Shown here: piece by piece, positions 23,961-35,935 of the stretch | Position numbering within the stretch: the first letter of the stretch is position 1 | Layout of the letters: every line of letters begins with the position of its first letter | NCBI GenBank assembly: GCA_008360975.2 | Contig: CM039179.1 | Location: 60,922,666-60,986,665 of the forward strand | From: Lichenostomus cassidix | Taxonomy: Eukaryota; Chordata; Aves; Passeriformes; Meliphagidae | DNA length: 64,000 nucleotides | Reading direction: 5' to 3' | The notes under the pieces: generated by a model | Told to the model about the DNA's origin: nothing | The model's database searches: none | The model's input: the letters and a program-made list of their open reading frames with translations, nothing else | Program-made: the position numbers and the translations under genes

Positions 23961-25088
23961 CACACATTTCAAGGACATGTCTCCCGATACACTGAGAGTC
24001 ACATGTAAAAGTACTTGATGGATGCAAATATAAACTATCTTTCAAACCCTGGTGATGCAGCACCGCAGAATCCTTAGCAGATCTGGAAATACAACATCAA
24101 GAGGAAAGTTATTCATCAGTCCCATAGGGATTTTAAGAAATGTCCTGCCTTAACAGCAAGATTTTTGCCACTTTCCACAGGCTGAAGAATAATTCTTCAG
24201 TTTATTCAACAACTTCTGTTCTGCCTTATACCTCTGAAAACAGGCAGCTGAAAAAAATATTACCAAACTGTACAGCTTTAATGAAAAACTGTCATTCAAA
24301 ATTCACCAGTCCAGTTGGACCATCAGCTACATGACAATGTAAAGAGGTTCAGGGAAGCCTTCTCATTAACAAATCTCTGTAATTAAGATCAATCCTTGAG
24401 GCACACATACACTTGCTCTATTCAGAAATATGTTGAAACATGTTTCAGACAATTTTGATTACTTATATCTATTTTAAAAATACTTCCTCTATGGTATTTA
24501 ATTATTTGATAGCCTGGGACAAAGCTCTTTGGTTTTGAAGGATATTTTACACCAGCCTGATGGTTTGCTCCAGCTTTTTTCTGACAGACCTTTTCCAAAT
24601 CCTTAATTAATTTTGTTGGTCTCCATGACATCCCATTAGATGCTACGATGTCTTTTCCGAGATAAGGAGAGGGCACCAAAGGGATGGGTGCCCTAAATCT
24701 AACATCTTATTTGCACAGGAAAACTAAGGGTGGGTGTTTCCTTGTCAGATATATTTGCTTAACACTCTTAGCACCCTGTCTAGAGTTGTTACAGCTTATG
24801 CAGAAGGTAGGGGAGTGACTCAGATCTTCCACCCTTCCATGTGGCATTTTATGTTCATACGACTTAGTCTGAGCTCAATACTGTGTCCTCAGCGCTGATT
24901 CATGCCAGCACATTCCACCGGTACCAGCTGTGTTAAAGATGTGTTCAAACAAGCTTGGAGATACAAGGGCAACAAGGATGAGATTTAAAGGACGATGGAT
25001 TTATGAGACAGACATAAACAAAATATATATTTGCCATGTGGATCATGAATCCCTCTTTCTGCCTCATTTCAAGACCTGCTGGTGTGTC

Positions 25089-25123
25089 GCTAATAGCTAA
25101 TGATGCTAATAGCTAATGATGCT
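25089..25123. repeat. Two perfect 16-bp tandem copies
   Basis: The unit GCTAATAGCTAATGAT occurs at 25089-25104 and 25105-25120 and is followed by the first three bases of a third copy. Confidence 0.9.
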
Positions 25124-27879
25124 GTCTTAACTAATATTATTAAACTTAGGCTATCTTTAGACACAACGCCAGCTGAAGCCCTGTCATGACGCACTAGTTA
25201 AACCCTGCACTGTGCATCCTTGAAGCATCACACAAATAACAATTTTATTGGCCAGTATTGAAATACACTTAAGTGGTATGGTGCAGTAGTTAACTGCTAC
25301 CTGTACCTGGTTAAACTGTGCCTGTTATCTGCGGTATAGCTGACAATCTATAGTTCTATGAGAATGATCTCTAAAGTGATTTCTTAAACAGGGCAGGGCA
25401 CTGCAGGATGTCACTATAGTAGTGGTTTCCTAGAAGGGCGTTGAATTCTAACTCTTCAATATAAATAGCTTGCGTTTTGCCACAAAGTATGCTTATGGCT
25501 AGGAACAGCCCAGCTGGTGTTAGGACAGGCTGTACAGTGGCACTGAGTTAAATGTCCATTACTGTCCTGCCTCGGAAAAACAATACACTTGACCTACAGC
25601 TTCAGTCTTAGGGCCAAAATATCAGTGCAGCTCCTTTGAGACTTACGTGCAAGAAAGGTCAAAGAGTTGGAAGAGAGATGGTCCTCCAAGTACAGGAAAA
25701 GACATTAGGAAATATCTAAGATGATTGTCTACAAGTTAAGTACCAATCACTCACGGAGGGAGGACTACAATTCTAAACAGACCATGCCCCTGAGACACAG
25801 AAGAAGAGGTCAAAGCCAATCTTTTCCTCCCTGCTGTCACCACTAAAGCACTTCAGAAATCTTGTCTCTTATTGTCCCTGTGCCTGAAGGACCTTTCTTC
25901 CCATACACCTTTTGCAGTGCTGCCCTCTCATCCTGCTGCCTGTGTAACGCAGTCACACTCCACTGCAGATCAGCCAGACTGTCACCTCAGGTTACAAATC
26001 CTTCCACGACATTTCCTCTCCTCTCCTCTGCCCCTGAGTCAGCCAACAGCTATGAGCAACAGAGCACTTCCACTTCCACCTCCTCACCTGCCAGCAGGCT
26101 CTCACCTTTCTCCCCTTCATCCCAGGCTGCCTTGAGAAGGGCAGAAACTGCCTGTGTTCTCCTGCCATGAGGCTTGGATGTTTCTTAGCAAGGTAAGTGA
26201 CAACCCAAAAAGCATGCAGGAGCCAGTAATCCCATGTCCACCAATGAATGGGAATTACATTTGAAGGATCTGGGGCATCTGCCTAAGAAGAGGTCCAGCA
26301 GCTTCATGTGACTTGGCAGCACTGTGCTCTGGCAGCCAAGAGGGAGTTTGCAGGAACCTCCAGCTGAGGAGTGAGCTCGGGTCTGCTGTAGATGAGCAGT
26401 TTCCTTATGGGAACTAGGGAAGTGTATTCCTGTGATGGCCTTTCCTGGCACACTCACTCTTGGCTCTCGCATTTTTAACTGCCCACTGCAACCTCCCAAG
26501 ACCTTTGCCTTCCTGCAGGCTGCTTCTGCTTCAGGAAATTACTTCCTCCAAAAGCCATTATTTTGCAAAATCACACTCATGTAATGAAACGTCTTCCTGG
26601 CCACAGCTGACACGGTCACAGGTTGTAGACATGCCCTCCATCCAAGAACATCCACAGGATGGGAAGATTGGTGTAAGGAGCAGAGCTTGGACTGCAGCAC
26701 AGACCTTCCAAGCTGAATGAAAACTTCTTGTGGACCTTGCAAAGTGTCTTTGATTTAATGACAGTATAATTTTAAACGAACCCTTTGAGAGGAACATCAT
26801 TGTCCTTGAGAAACTAGGGCAAATCAAAATAATGGAAATTATTTTAAAATGATCTCCTTTGAACAAATAACATGTTGCTCATATATAAGTACAGAGGACC
26901 TGATCTAATTCTCACTACAGTTTGATGCTATCTGAATTGCACCTTTATTTTGTGTGACACTGTCCTTTTCCCTATTAAAGTCAGTGACACTTCCTGTAAC
27001 CACTAATGATTTAGGCACTGAAACTCCTCTGAATATGCACCCTGAGATCTTCAATGCTGTTGAAAGGTAAATGGGTCTTTGTGAAGCAGGAGTCATTACT
27101 CTGATGGCATGTGCTCAGGTGCAAGTTGGTAATTTGACCCACGGCTGGGTCTGTGTTAGCAATGTACCCTGAAATGCCACCTGTGATCTCTGCAGGAGAG
27201 AAAACTACAGACTGGGGCTTTGCCGAGTGCATGTGAAACTCAGACCTTTTACACCATGTTCTTCCTGCATTATATATGCCAGAAAAAGCCTTGAGAATGC
27301 AAAGCAATGCTGGGATATCCCATTGAATCTGTCACAACATGGATACTGGGGTCTGCTGGGGGTGGAATCATGATACCATGAAATATCTCCTGGTGCAACA
27401 AGAGCATCTCACTCTTTGTCTGAATCTGCTGATGCAGGAAGGAGTGGGGAAGATCTACCCCTGCCAGAGCTTTGCCTCCAGCTGGAAATCTGCCACCGTG
27501 CCCTCACTCCCTGAGAAACCTGATCTCCAACCTCCCTTCAACCACCACATCCCATGGCAGGAGTCACCAACCCACATGGGCTCTCCTATCAGCATTCCAG
27601 TGGCACTCTGCAGGCTGCTGCATGGAGAGCAGGAGAGGCAGGGAAGATGGTGATGCCATTCTCACAAGTGTGAGTGAAAGGAAACCTCTGTCCCACAGCA
27701 AACACAGCAGCCTCATCAGCCACAAGACATCTACATCTACAGGGAGGGACACCCAGGCAAGGCTGGAGATGGAGGAATGTAGAAAGAAGTTCTGTCATAC
27801 TGAAAAGCATGATTTTGGTATGGTAATTCTCAGAAGCAGCAGCTCCCCAAACCTCACCTTTTCCCCTGGATCTGGGCAC

Positions 27880-27921
27880 AGGAACAACCAGGAGGATAAC
27901 AGGAACAACCAGGAGGATAAC
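27880..27921. repeat. Two perfect 21-bp tandem copies
   Basis: A 21-bp purine-rich unit beginning AGGAACAACC and ending GGATAAC is present twice, at 27880-27900 and 27901-27921, without a mismatch. This suggests a recent slippage or duplication event. Confidence 0.92.
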
Positions 27922-29799
27922 AGCCTGTTAAAGCTGGGCTGGGAGACAGGTTTATGATTTCACATGCTTGTGCAGCTTTCAGTTTGCAAACCCTAAACTC
28001 TCAAACTTGTCTTAGAGTCTTCTAAGGAAATTTTTATTTCGGTTTCACTACAACCTGTCTTATTCATTAATTAAGATGAGTCACAAAGCTCAAATAAACG
28101 ATGAGTACACCATTTCCACAAAGCAAAGAAAAAGACCACTTCTAACTAGGGGATACAACCTCCAACCAGCCCAGAAAGATTTACACTCCCCAAAACCTGT
28201 GTCTAGGGGGTCTTTGACAGAGCAATGCCCACCGGCAGGGGAGGAGACAGGGCAATGATTGACTGCTGCTCTTGGAGCAGGTTGTTCCCTCAGCAGAAGT
28301 AGCCAAATATCCCTGTGAAACAAAAAGCAGACAGCTCTGAGGCCAAGGATGAGCTCTGAGATGTCAGTCAGGCTTGTTACCAAATTCCCCAAGCTATTTG
28401 TTTCAGAGAGCTCTCCTGCAGTGAAGAGACTGAGTGTGTGTGAAAGTTTTCCTTACGGCTCAATCTCAGACCCTCGCAGAGAGCTTAGCCTTACTTAAAA
28501 GTCATAAGGCACAAGATTAATTTCCTGCAAGCAGCCTGAACTTTGAAGGAGAGGCATTTAAGCAAGTGAAAAATGAAATAGCAGGGAAAAAAACACCCTG
28601 TAAAATAAAAGCAATGATAAATAAATAACAAGAAAGTGTACACCCCACTTCAAATTTAATAGGCTACGCCCAACCATGAATTATTGATCAAAACCATCCA
28701 TTTGCCGCAATGGGGAGTACTAGTGAAATATTAATAACAGTGCATGAGCTAATCTTAGGTTTTACTGGGTGAGAGAGTGACAAGAAGAGGTTGGAGAAGC
28801 CTGGCCTCTGTTATCCCCCAGGTGTGGGTGCAGTGGGAGAAGGGCAACACCTCCAAGGCTCTCCCAGGAAAGAGTGCAAGTCCCACATTTCCAGCAGAGA
28901 CTGGCAGTGACTCCCCCAGCTGATAAAACTGTTTCCAGATTGATATGGGTCTAGAAGTGCCATTCAGGGAGGCTGTTGCAACAATACTGGCTATCCTGTT
29001 TTGGGAGTCCTATGAAAGAAAACCAGAATCTTGGTTAGACCCTGACTCAGCCCAGTGTGTTTCCTAGTTTTCCTGGTTTTCTTTCAGGAACTAATTCATC
29101 TTTGTGATGGAAGGAAAAACATGAAAATGTGACTTTGGTGGGTCAGCTAGCCAGGGGCTTACAGGACTAAAAAGCATAGAGAAGCAAATGGAAAAAAATA
29201 TTTTAATTACACTTATTATGCCAGTTATTTTCACAAAACTGTGAGGAAACAAAGTAGTGATTTTTGAGAATCTGGATCTGGCAGAAGCTGACTCATGGTT
29301 AACCAACCTTCTCATGTACTTTCAGCCTCAATTTCGCTCAATTTTTGGTGAGGGAACCGTAGTTGGCTTTGACACAGTAGCAGAACACGCTTCCCCAGGG
29401 CCCCTACCCTGCCCAGGATGTGGCTGCAGGGCTCTGCAGCATCCCCAGGGTGGCTGTCACAGCCAAAATAAAGCTGTTCTGCTGCAAGCACAGGCACTGC
29501 CAGCCCACTGCCAGAATTTCAAGTACCTGTCTTCTGCTGCAAACCACGGTAGGAAAAAACCCCACATGGTTATAAATTACACTGCTCTCCTGAATAACTG
29601 GTAGCTTTTTGCCAAGAAAAGAATAATTCAATTTCCTTTGGATCCAGATGAAAATTTGCACACAAGTACCTGTAGGACTGAACAAAATGTCACATGCACA
29701 TGGGCTCACTCACATATGTGCCCTCTTGAACACTCTTTCATTATGTTCTGACTTTATAGTTTTTAAAATGTTAGAAATCTTACATCCTAGGCTGTCTGC

Positions 29800-29975
29800 T
29801 CTGCTTTTAGCTTTTTTTCTTTTACTTCTCAGCTTTTTTAAAAGCTATGTTCTTGTATCTCTTCCTCTTTCTTTGGCATATTTCCCTTTATTATCTTATT
29901 TTTCCTTTGCACATTTTCTCTTACCTCCCTCCCCCCTTTTCCATCTACCTCTTGTCATTTCCTCTCTCCTAGCTT
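29800..29975 (+). repeat. Pyrimidine-rich tract
   Basis: About 175 bases strongly biased to T and C on the plus strand, with several T and C runs. No element was recognised; it is low-complexity sequence. Confidence 0.6.
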
Positions 29976-30516
29976 AGCAGTTTCTGCCCACTTGCTCTTC
30001 AAGCATTGAAGCCAGTGCTCCTCATAATATTTGTAAGGGTGTTCAGATCAGAATCTCCACTTCTTTTTTGCAGCCTCCCACATGCAAGCGTGGGGCCAAA
30101 GTTTTACACTGAAACTGCTGCTCAGAAACTCTTACAAGCAGTTACTAGTTCCCTGTTGGGAGGGGAAATTTTGCATAACACAGAAGGAACTTGCTGGGTT
30201 TCTACAGCACATCCGAAAAAAGTATTTCCCCCTACACCATCAAACCAAAGGGGTTTTGTTTCCAGCCTTGCCACGGTTGTGTTAGCAGAGCCAGTCCTGC
30301 TTCTGGAGCTGCACCAGGGAGACCTGACATCCTCCTGCAGGTGCAGGGTGAAAGGCAGAACTAGGTTGTCTGTGCCCTGTGCCTTTCACTCAGAAGGAAC
30401 ATGTCCTGCATCGACTGAAGCTGCAGGAAGAAAAAAGAAGATTGCATGGGTTTTCTCGGGTGAAGGCATCATATGGAAATCAAACACAGGAGGGATTGAT
30501 CTCTCTACAGCTGTAT

Positions 30517-30852
30517 GAAAGGAGGCTGTAGCCAGGCTGGGGTCAATCTCTTCTCCCAAGTAACAAGTGACAAGGGTTAAGTGGCCTCAGGTTGTGCCAG
30601 AGGAGGTTTACATTGGTTATTAAGAAAAATTTCTTCCACCAAAGGGTTGTCAAGCACTGGAACAGGCTGCCTAGGGAAGTGGTTGAGTCACCATCCCTGG
30701 AGGTATTTAAAAGATGTGTAGATGTGGCACTTAGGGACATGGCTTAGTGGTGAACTTGGCAGTGCTTGGTTTACTGTTTGACTTAATGTTACCTTAAGGG
30801 TCTTTTCCAATCCAAATTATTCTGTGATTCTATTATTCTATTATTCTGTGAT
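30517..30852 (+). repeat. CR1 LINE 3' fragment
   Basis: It contains AAGTGGCCTCAGGTTGTGCC, CACTGGAACAGGCTGCCTAG and CACCATCCCTGGAGGTATTT, then CTTTTCCAATCCAAATTATT and a terminal ATTCTATTATTCT array. Classic CR1 3' end, plus orientation. Confidence 0.93.
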
Positions 30853-33533
30853 CTGAGGTCAGGCTTTTCACAATGGTCCTGCATCCAACAAACTCTTATG
30901 TGTTATATCTCTATTTTTGGGAAGGGAATGTGAACAAACCTAGTTCCAGTAATGTTTTTACATAGTGATTAACTAAACTTCTGAGTCAGAGCTTGTATTT
31001 GGGATTAATCTCTTCCATGACACATATAAATTAAAAATATGAGAGGAAAAAGCTTTGGAGGGGGTAAACATTGCCCTCTCTACAATCACAAACACTGATT
31101 ATAGCTGGCACCACAAAAACCCAGTTATGATTCCTTCATATTTTCAGTATCAGCATTGCTCATCTCAAGTAAGCAAAAAAAAGGTTTTCCTTGATTTTTT
31201 TTTCAAATTCCTCTTGCTGGTCAAATGGCTTCTTCTCCAACTGGTTGGCATCGATATTTCTTGGAAAATCTGCTGAGGTAAGGCTAGAAGAGATGTGAAT
31301 ACACCTTGCAAGGCAACTGTAGGGTATTCACCCAAAGGATGTTCCTATTCTCAGCACTTCTCTCCCTAGAGCAGGAGCCAGGCTTTGACAGTAAGGGTAG
31401 CCAAGACACACCTGAGCAAAAGTGTAAGACACCCTGAACAACTTTTAGCAAACAACATATTTAGCACCTGACTAAAAATATAATCAGGAAGACCCGTTGA
31501 TATTGGGATGGTAGCTAAGTTAGAAAACCTACAGAAGGCACGTATTTTAAAAGAGAAAACCAGACTTTAATTTTGCTCACTGCTAAAAGTGAAAGATTTT
31601 TGAGAGAGCCCAGAGAGATGGAAGATCCAGCACTCAAAAGCTACCATGGTGAAGTGTCAGATGCATGTCAGGTTGCATGATTTTGATCACAGAGTTGCTG
31701 CTTGTGTTGCTCCCTGTGGGTATCATCCAGGAGCTGCCTGCACCACGAGGGAGCAGCCAGAGCATATCCTCAGACAAGCAGAGGAGATCCTTGTTTCCAC
31801 ATCCTCACTTAGCTGCTCCATTTTCTGTGCTGCTGTGGCCAATGCACACCAAAAGCTAATGAGGCAAAGACATCAGGTGTGTTTTCAAGTGTCAGAAGAC
31901 TCGAAAGAGCCCCTAAATGACTGTTCTTGAAAAGGAGAACAAGACATCAGCTGGAGTATTATCTAAAAGACAAACTTGAAACAAACATTAAATGCTCTTT
32001 TGACAAAGCGTTCAAGAGGCACAGGGGAAACTGAAATGTTAAACAATTCAGTAGCAAACAAAACCACCACAACTGTGTTGATCTTGTGTGTGGGGTGGTG
32101 TCAGAAATTTAGAAACCAAGGCCTTCCAGGAGGAAAGCCCTGTGCTATCCAAGTGACACATATGGTGGTTACTTTGCCCTGTTTACTGTCACAAATCATG
32201 GGAAAAAGCAAGCTGTTCCAAAGAGCTGCTCAAAAATCCCCTGCATAAACAGCACAAGGAGCAAGTGTTTGGCCCTATTCATCTCTGTGTCCCACTAAAT
32301 AAATGCACAGACCATGTCATCTTTGCAGGTCACCCCCAAGTGAACAGTGAGGTCCATTTTCCCAGGCACTCACTGACCTGCAGGGAGCAGGTGCACACAA
32401 TCCATCCCCAAAACCAAAACCAAAACCCCAAAAGGGACAGTGTCATTAGCCCCATGTGGCTTTGCTGCCCAGTTTCCATCCCTCATTGTACAGCTGGGTG
32501 AGTGAGCAGTATGGCTTTGGAGATGACCTCAGACAAACCCATTTAGCCCCTTCCTGGATATTTATCAGTCCCTCATGCAAGGAATGGCAAACTCCATCAA
32601 CTCTGAGCTCAGCTGTTCCCAAACAGCAGGGTCATAGAGCCCTGAACACATTGAAGAGGAAGGAAATCTCTACAGATGACACCACTGGCCAACTTTTGTG
32701 GTGACCTGTAAGTGGACAAGTGGCCTGTATGGACAACTGAGACATCACCAGCAGCCCCACCATCCCTGCCCCTGCCCATGCAGCTGAAGCTGTGCCAAGG
32801 ACAAGACATGGGCATGCAGGGAGCCTAGGGCTGGGATTGCCCCATTCCTATTTGGCTGGCTGTGTTCCCAGTGAGGCACCTGGCAAGCACTGCCATGGCC
32901 AATATGGACAGGCTGGCTAAGGAGTCCATCCCAAAACCTGGGACCAGCTACAAGAAGCCACATTGCTGCTCAAGGATGAAAATGGCCTCAGCCACTGTAA
33001 ACTGCTGGCCATTCTCCCTGGCACCTCAAGCATGGAGGGATGTGTAATTCAGCTGAGATTTTTTTTTCCCCAGAATGCTCCTGGGTGCTCATCTTTCTTT
33101 CCTTCACATCTTTGCATCCTCTTTTTTTACTAGGGATAATTTCTACAAAAGCTCCTGAAGCCTCCAGGCACTGTGGTTCCAGGAATTGAAGAAAGACAGA
33201 GGAGAAGAAAGGTAAATTTCCCAAAGGTCTTGCACTCTGCCAGATGACAGAGAGAGGGAGGTAAAAGAAACCAAACACAAAAGACAGAGAGAATGATGCT
33301 CTACCGCCATCATCCAGAGAGCTGCAAAGGTTGGGGGAAAATGAAGGAGTATCCTTAGTTTTTATTTCAATCCCCTTTGCTAGCCAGGGCTAACAGTCAG
33401 GCACACAGGAGAGGTGAAATGAGATAAAAGATGAGCACTAATCATCAAATAGCTTAAGGGAAAGAGGCTTCAGTGTCAAGAGTGGCAGGGGTAGTCTGCC
33501 TGATAGTTAAACTTGCTTTTGCTTGTTTAATGC

Positions 33534-34331
33534 TGTCAGAGACTGAAATAGTTCATGCCTCAAACATTGATATAAAGTTTTGCTCATTATAACAAAAAGT
33601 GTATAAAGAAGCTACAATTAAAGAAACCTCCCTGAAGATACTTGACTGGGACTTTGGACTGAGTCAAACTGCTGAGATTAGATAAAGGGAAACCTATTGT
33701 TCAATCATCTCAAGCTGAGGGAAAGGTGTGCATACACAAAGACCAAAGCCACTAGCTGTGCTGAGAATCATCCCTGGCTGAGTTTGGGGTGGGGGCAGAG
33801 CACAGCTCACAGAAGCCAGGTTTACACAGACTGGCCCAGCTGTGGAACCCCCAGCTTCACTGGCTACATCCACGGGACTTTCACGTGAGAGGCAGCTGAG
33901 GGGGAGTCACAATCCATCACAGACCCCCCAGAGTGCTAGGCCTGGCACCACAGGAGTGCAGGTGATGCAAGCAGAGTCTGCGGCTAGAGGCTGCCCCTCC
34001 CCCGGGGGGACATGCCTGGACATTGCCCCTGGTCTGAGTGTATATTAACCCATGGCATTCTGTGCTTTTCGGGGGGACCACCACCACCGAGAAGACCGGC
34101 TGGAGAGGATCAACGCAACATCGTTGGGATCCACGGATGGTGATATTTTCTCTTTCCCTCTTTCTGTCCCCCCCACCTCTTTTCTTACTTCTCTTTTTCT
34201 CTCTTTTCTTCCCTCTCTCTCTCATATTTTCTATCAAATAAAACTCATACTATTGACTGGCATATGGTCTCGTTTGTACCTTAATTCGAGCAGAAGTATT
34301 TCTAAAGAACCTTAATAATTGGATCATAACA
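33534..34331 (+). mobile_element. ERVL-like solo LTR, 798 bp, with 5-bp target duplication
   Basis: The element begins TGTCAGAGAC and ends ATCATAACA, so it has TGT...ACA termini. It is flanked by identical AATGC at 33529-33533 and 34332-34336. Inside are a TATA-like TGTATATTAAC at about 34,038, a long pyrimidine tract (34,145-34,220) and an AATAAA poly(A) signal at about 34,237, in the order expected for U3-R-U5 in plus orientation. No internal retroviral genes are present, so it is a solo LTR left by LTR-LTR recombination. A 5-bp duplication is usual for ERVL-type elements; the family is not named with certainty. Intact ends suggest moderate age. Confidence 0.85.
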
Positions 34332-35504
34332 AATGCTCCTTCAGGCATTTCTGTGTCTTTGACCACCTGGTGAGTTATGAGCTTCACATGAGCACCAATG
34401 AGTTTCTGACAGAACAGTAACACTAAATCCTTTTCTAAGCATTGCTCTGTAAAGTGTCTAAGGTTTAGGTTTAACTAGGTATGTTCTTCAGCTCTTCCCA
34501 GAATTACATATTACATGACTGAATAGTTGTGTAATGAAATACTCATTTTAGCTGTGAGAAACACTGGACAGAAACACTGAACTAAAGCAGAGCCAGGCAA
34601 AGATCTCTCACTGAAGAAAATCCCACCAATTTGCCTGGTTCCCCTCCCTCCTATACACATGAGCTGCTCCTGCAACTGCAACGGGAAGAGGAAGAAAAAC
34701 TGGGGTCTGGCTCTGCTGGCTTGCAACAATCCCCCACAAACCCATCTGTTTCCCAGCTCCTTTCTCAGATAAGTAAGAGCCACAATGCCCCTGTGCAGCA
34801 CACTGATACTGAAATGCATCCCCAACTGCACAGGGAACATTGAAAATCCCATTTAAACAAGAGGGTTTACAGCTACCTTTGAAAAGAATAGATTTAGCTT
34901 TTGTTTACATTTCCACAGTGGTCTCAGTTGTACGTTGCAACCTCTGTTTCCTCCACTGCTGAAGAGCTGTTGCCTGTAATTGTAAAAGTATGTGTACTTC
35001 CATATCCCAGTGGGATTTCAGCACTGTGAGCCTTCTTTGCCTAAAGCCCAGGGACACCTTTGCCAAGTTAAGGTCTGGCCACAGCACTGTGAGGACAGGA
35101 GGCACGTGAACCATGATGCTACAGCTATTCTGTGCCCAAGGATCTGTTCCATCAGTGAGTGCAAGAGACTTAGACTCATGAATGAGAAATAAATTACTGT
35201 GCATTTATTAATATCCCATGCACCAGCTGCTCTGCAGCCTTGCATCAAAACTTCATGGCCTCCCTTCCCAGCACACAGATTCCTGCATTCTCAAAGGACA
35301 TATTTTCAGCAAGCATTCCTGCCTGCCCTTGCAAAATAAGTCAGCATTTAAGCAAAGGCTGTGTGCTTCTGGCTTGCATCAACAGAAGCATCAATAGAAG
35401 TTGTATTCTCTCTCTATTCTGCTGTAATGAGTCCCCAACAGAAGTGCTGTTTCAGCTCTGGAGCTGGGACCCCAACATTAGGGCATGAACCTGCAGGAAA
35501 AAAT

Positions 35505-35935
35505 CCAAAGGAAGGTCACAAAGAAGATCAGAGGGCTGGAGCACCTATCCTGTGAAGACAGGCTGAAAGAATAGGGGTTGCTCAGCCTGGAGAATAGAAG
35601 GCTCCAGGGAGACTTTCTAGCAACCTTCCAGCACTTAAAGGGGCCTACAAGAAAGCTGGAGAGGCAATTTTCACAAGGGCATGCTTTCAGATGAAAGAGG
35701 AAAGGTTTAGATTAGATATCAGGAAGAAATTCTTTACTGTGAGGGTGGTGAGACACTGGCACAGGTTGCCCAGAGAAGCTGTGGATGCCCCATCCCTGCA
35801 AGTGTTCAAGGCCAGGCTGGATGGGGCTTTGAACAACCTGGTCTAGTGGAAGGTGTCCCTGCCCATGACAGGGGGATAGGAACTGGATGAACTTTAAATG
35901 CCCTTTTCAACTCAACTATTCCACAATTCTGTCCG
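35505..35935 (+). repeat. CR1 LINE 3' fragment, fairly well preserved
   Basis: It runs through AAGATCAGAGGGCTGGAGCA, GAAGACAGGCTGAAAGAATA, AGATTAGATATCAGGAAGAA and CACAGGTTGCCCAGAGAAGC, then TGGAAGGTGTCCCTGCCCAT, and ends at CACAATTCTGT. This is the usual CR1 3' order in plus orientation and the longest continuous CR1 match in the window. Confidence 0.95.

Larger units (their letters stand above)
14103..33533 (-). other. LCP1: Probable LCP1 intron 1, proximal part
   Basis: No exon of a known family was recognised on either strand over 19 kb. It holds CR1 relics at 23.8 and 30.5 kb, short tandem repeats near 25.1 and 27.9 kb, a T run near 20.37 kb and a pyrimidine-rich tract near 29.8-30.0 kb. 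Assignment as intron depends on the upstream LCP1 exon being at about 43.1 kb. Confidence 0.5.

Noticed and set aside
24422..24679. An 85-codon minus-strand frame with Lys-rich sequence
   Set aside because: It looks somewhat protein-like but has no recognised family and no clear splice or poly(A) context; length is within chance for this window.
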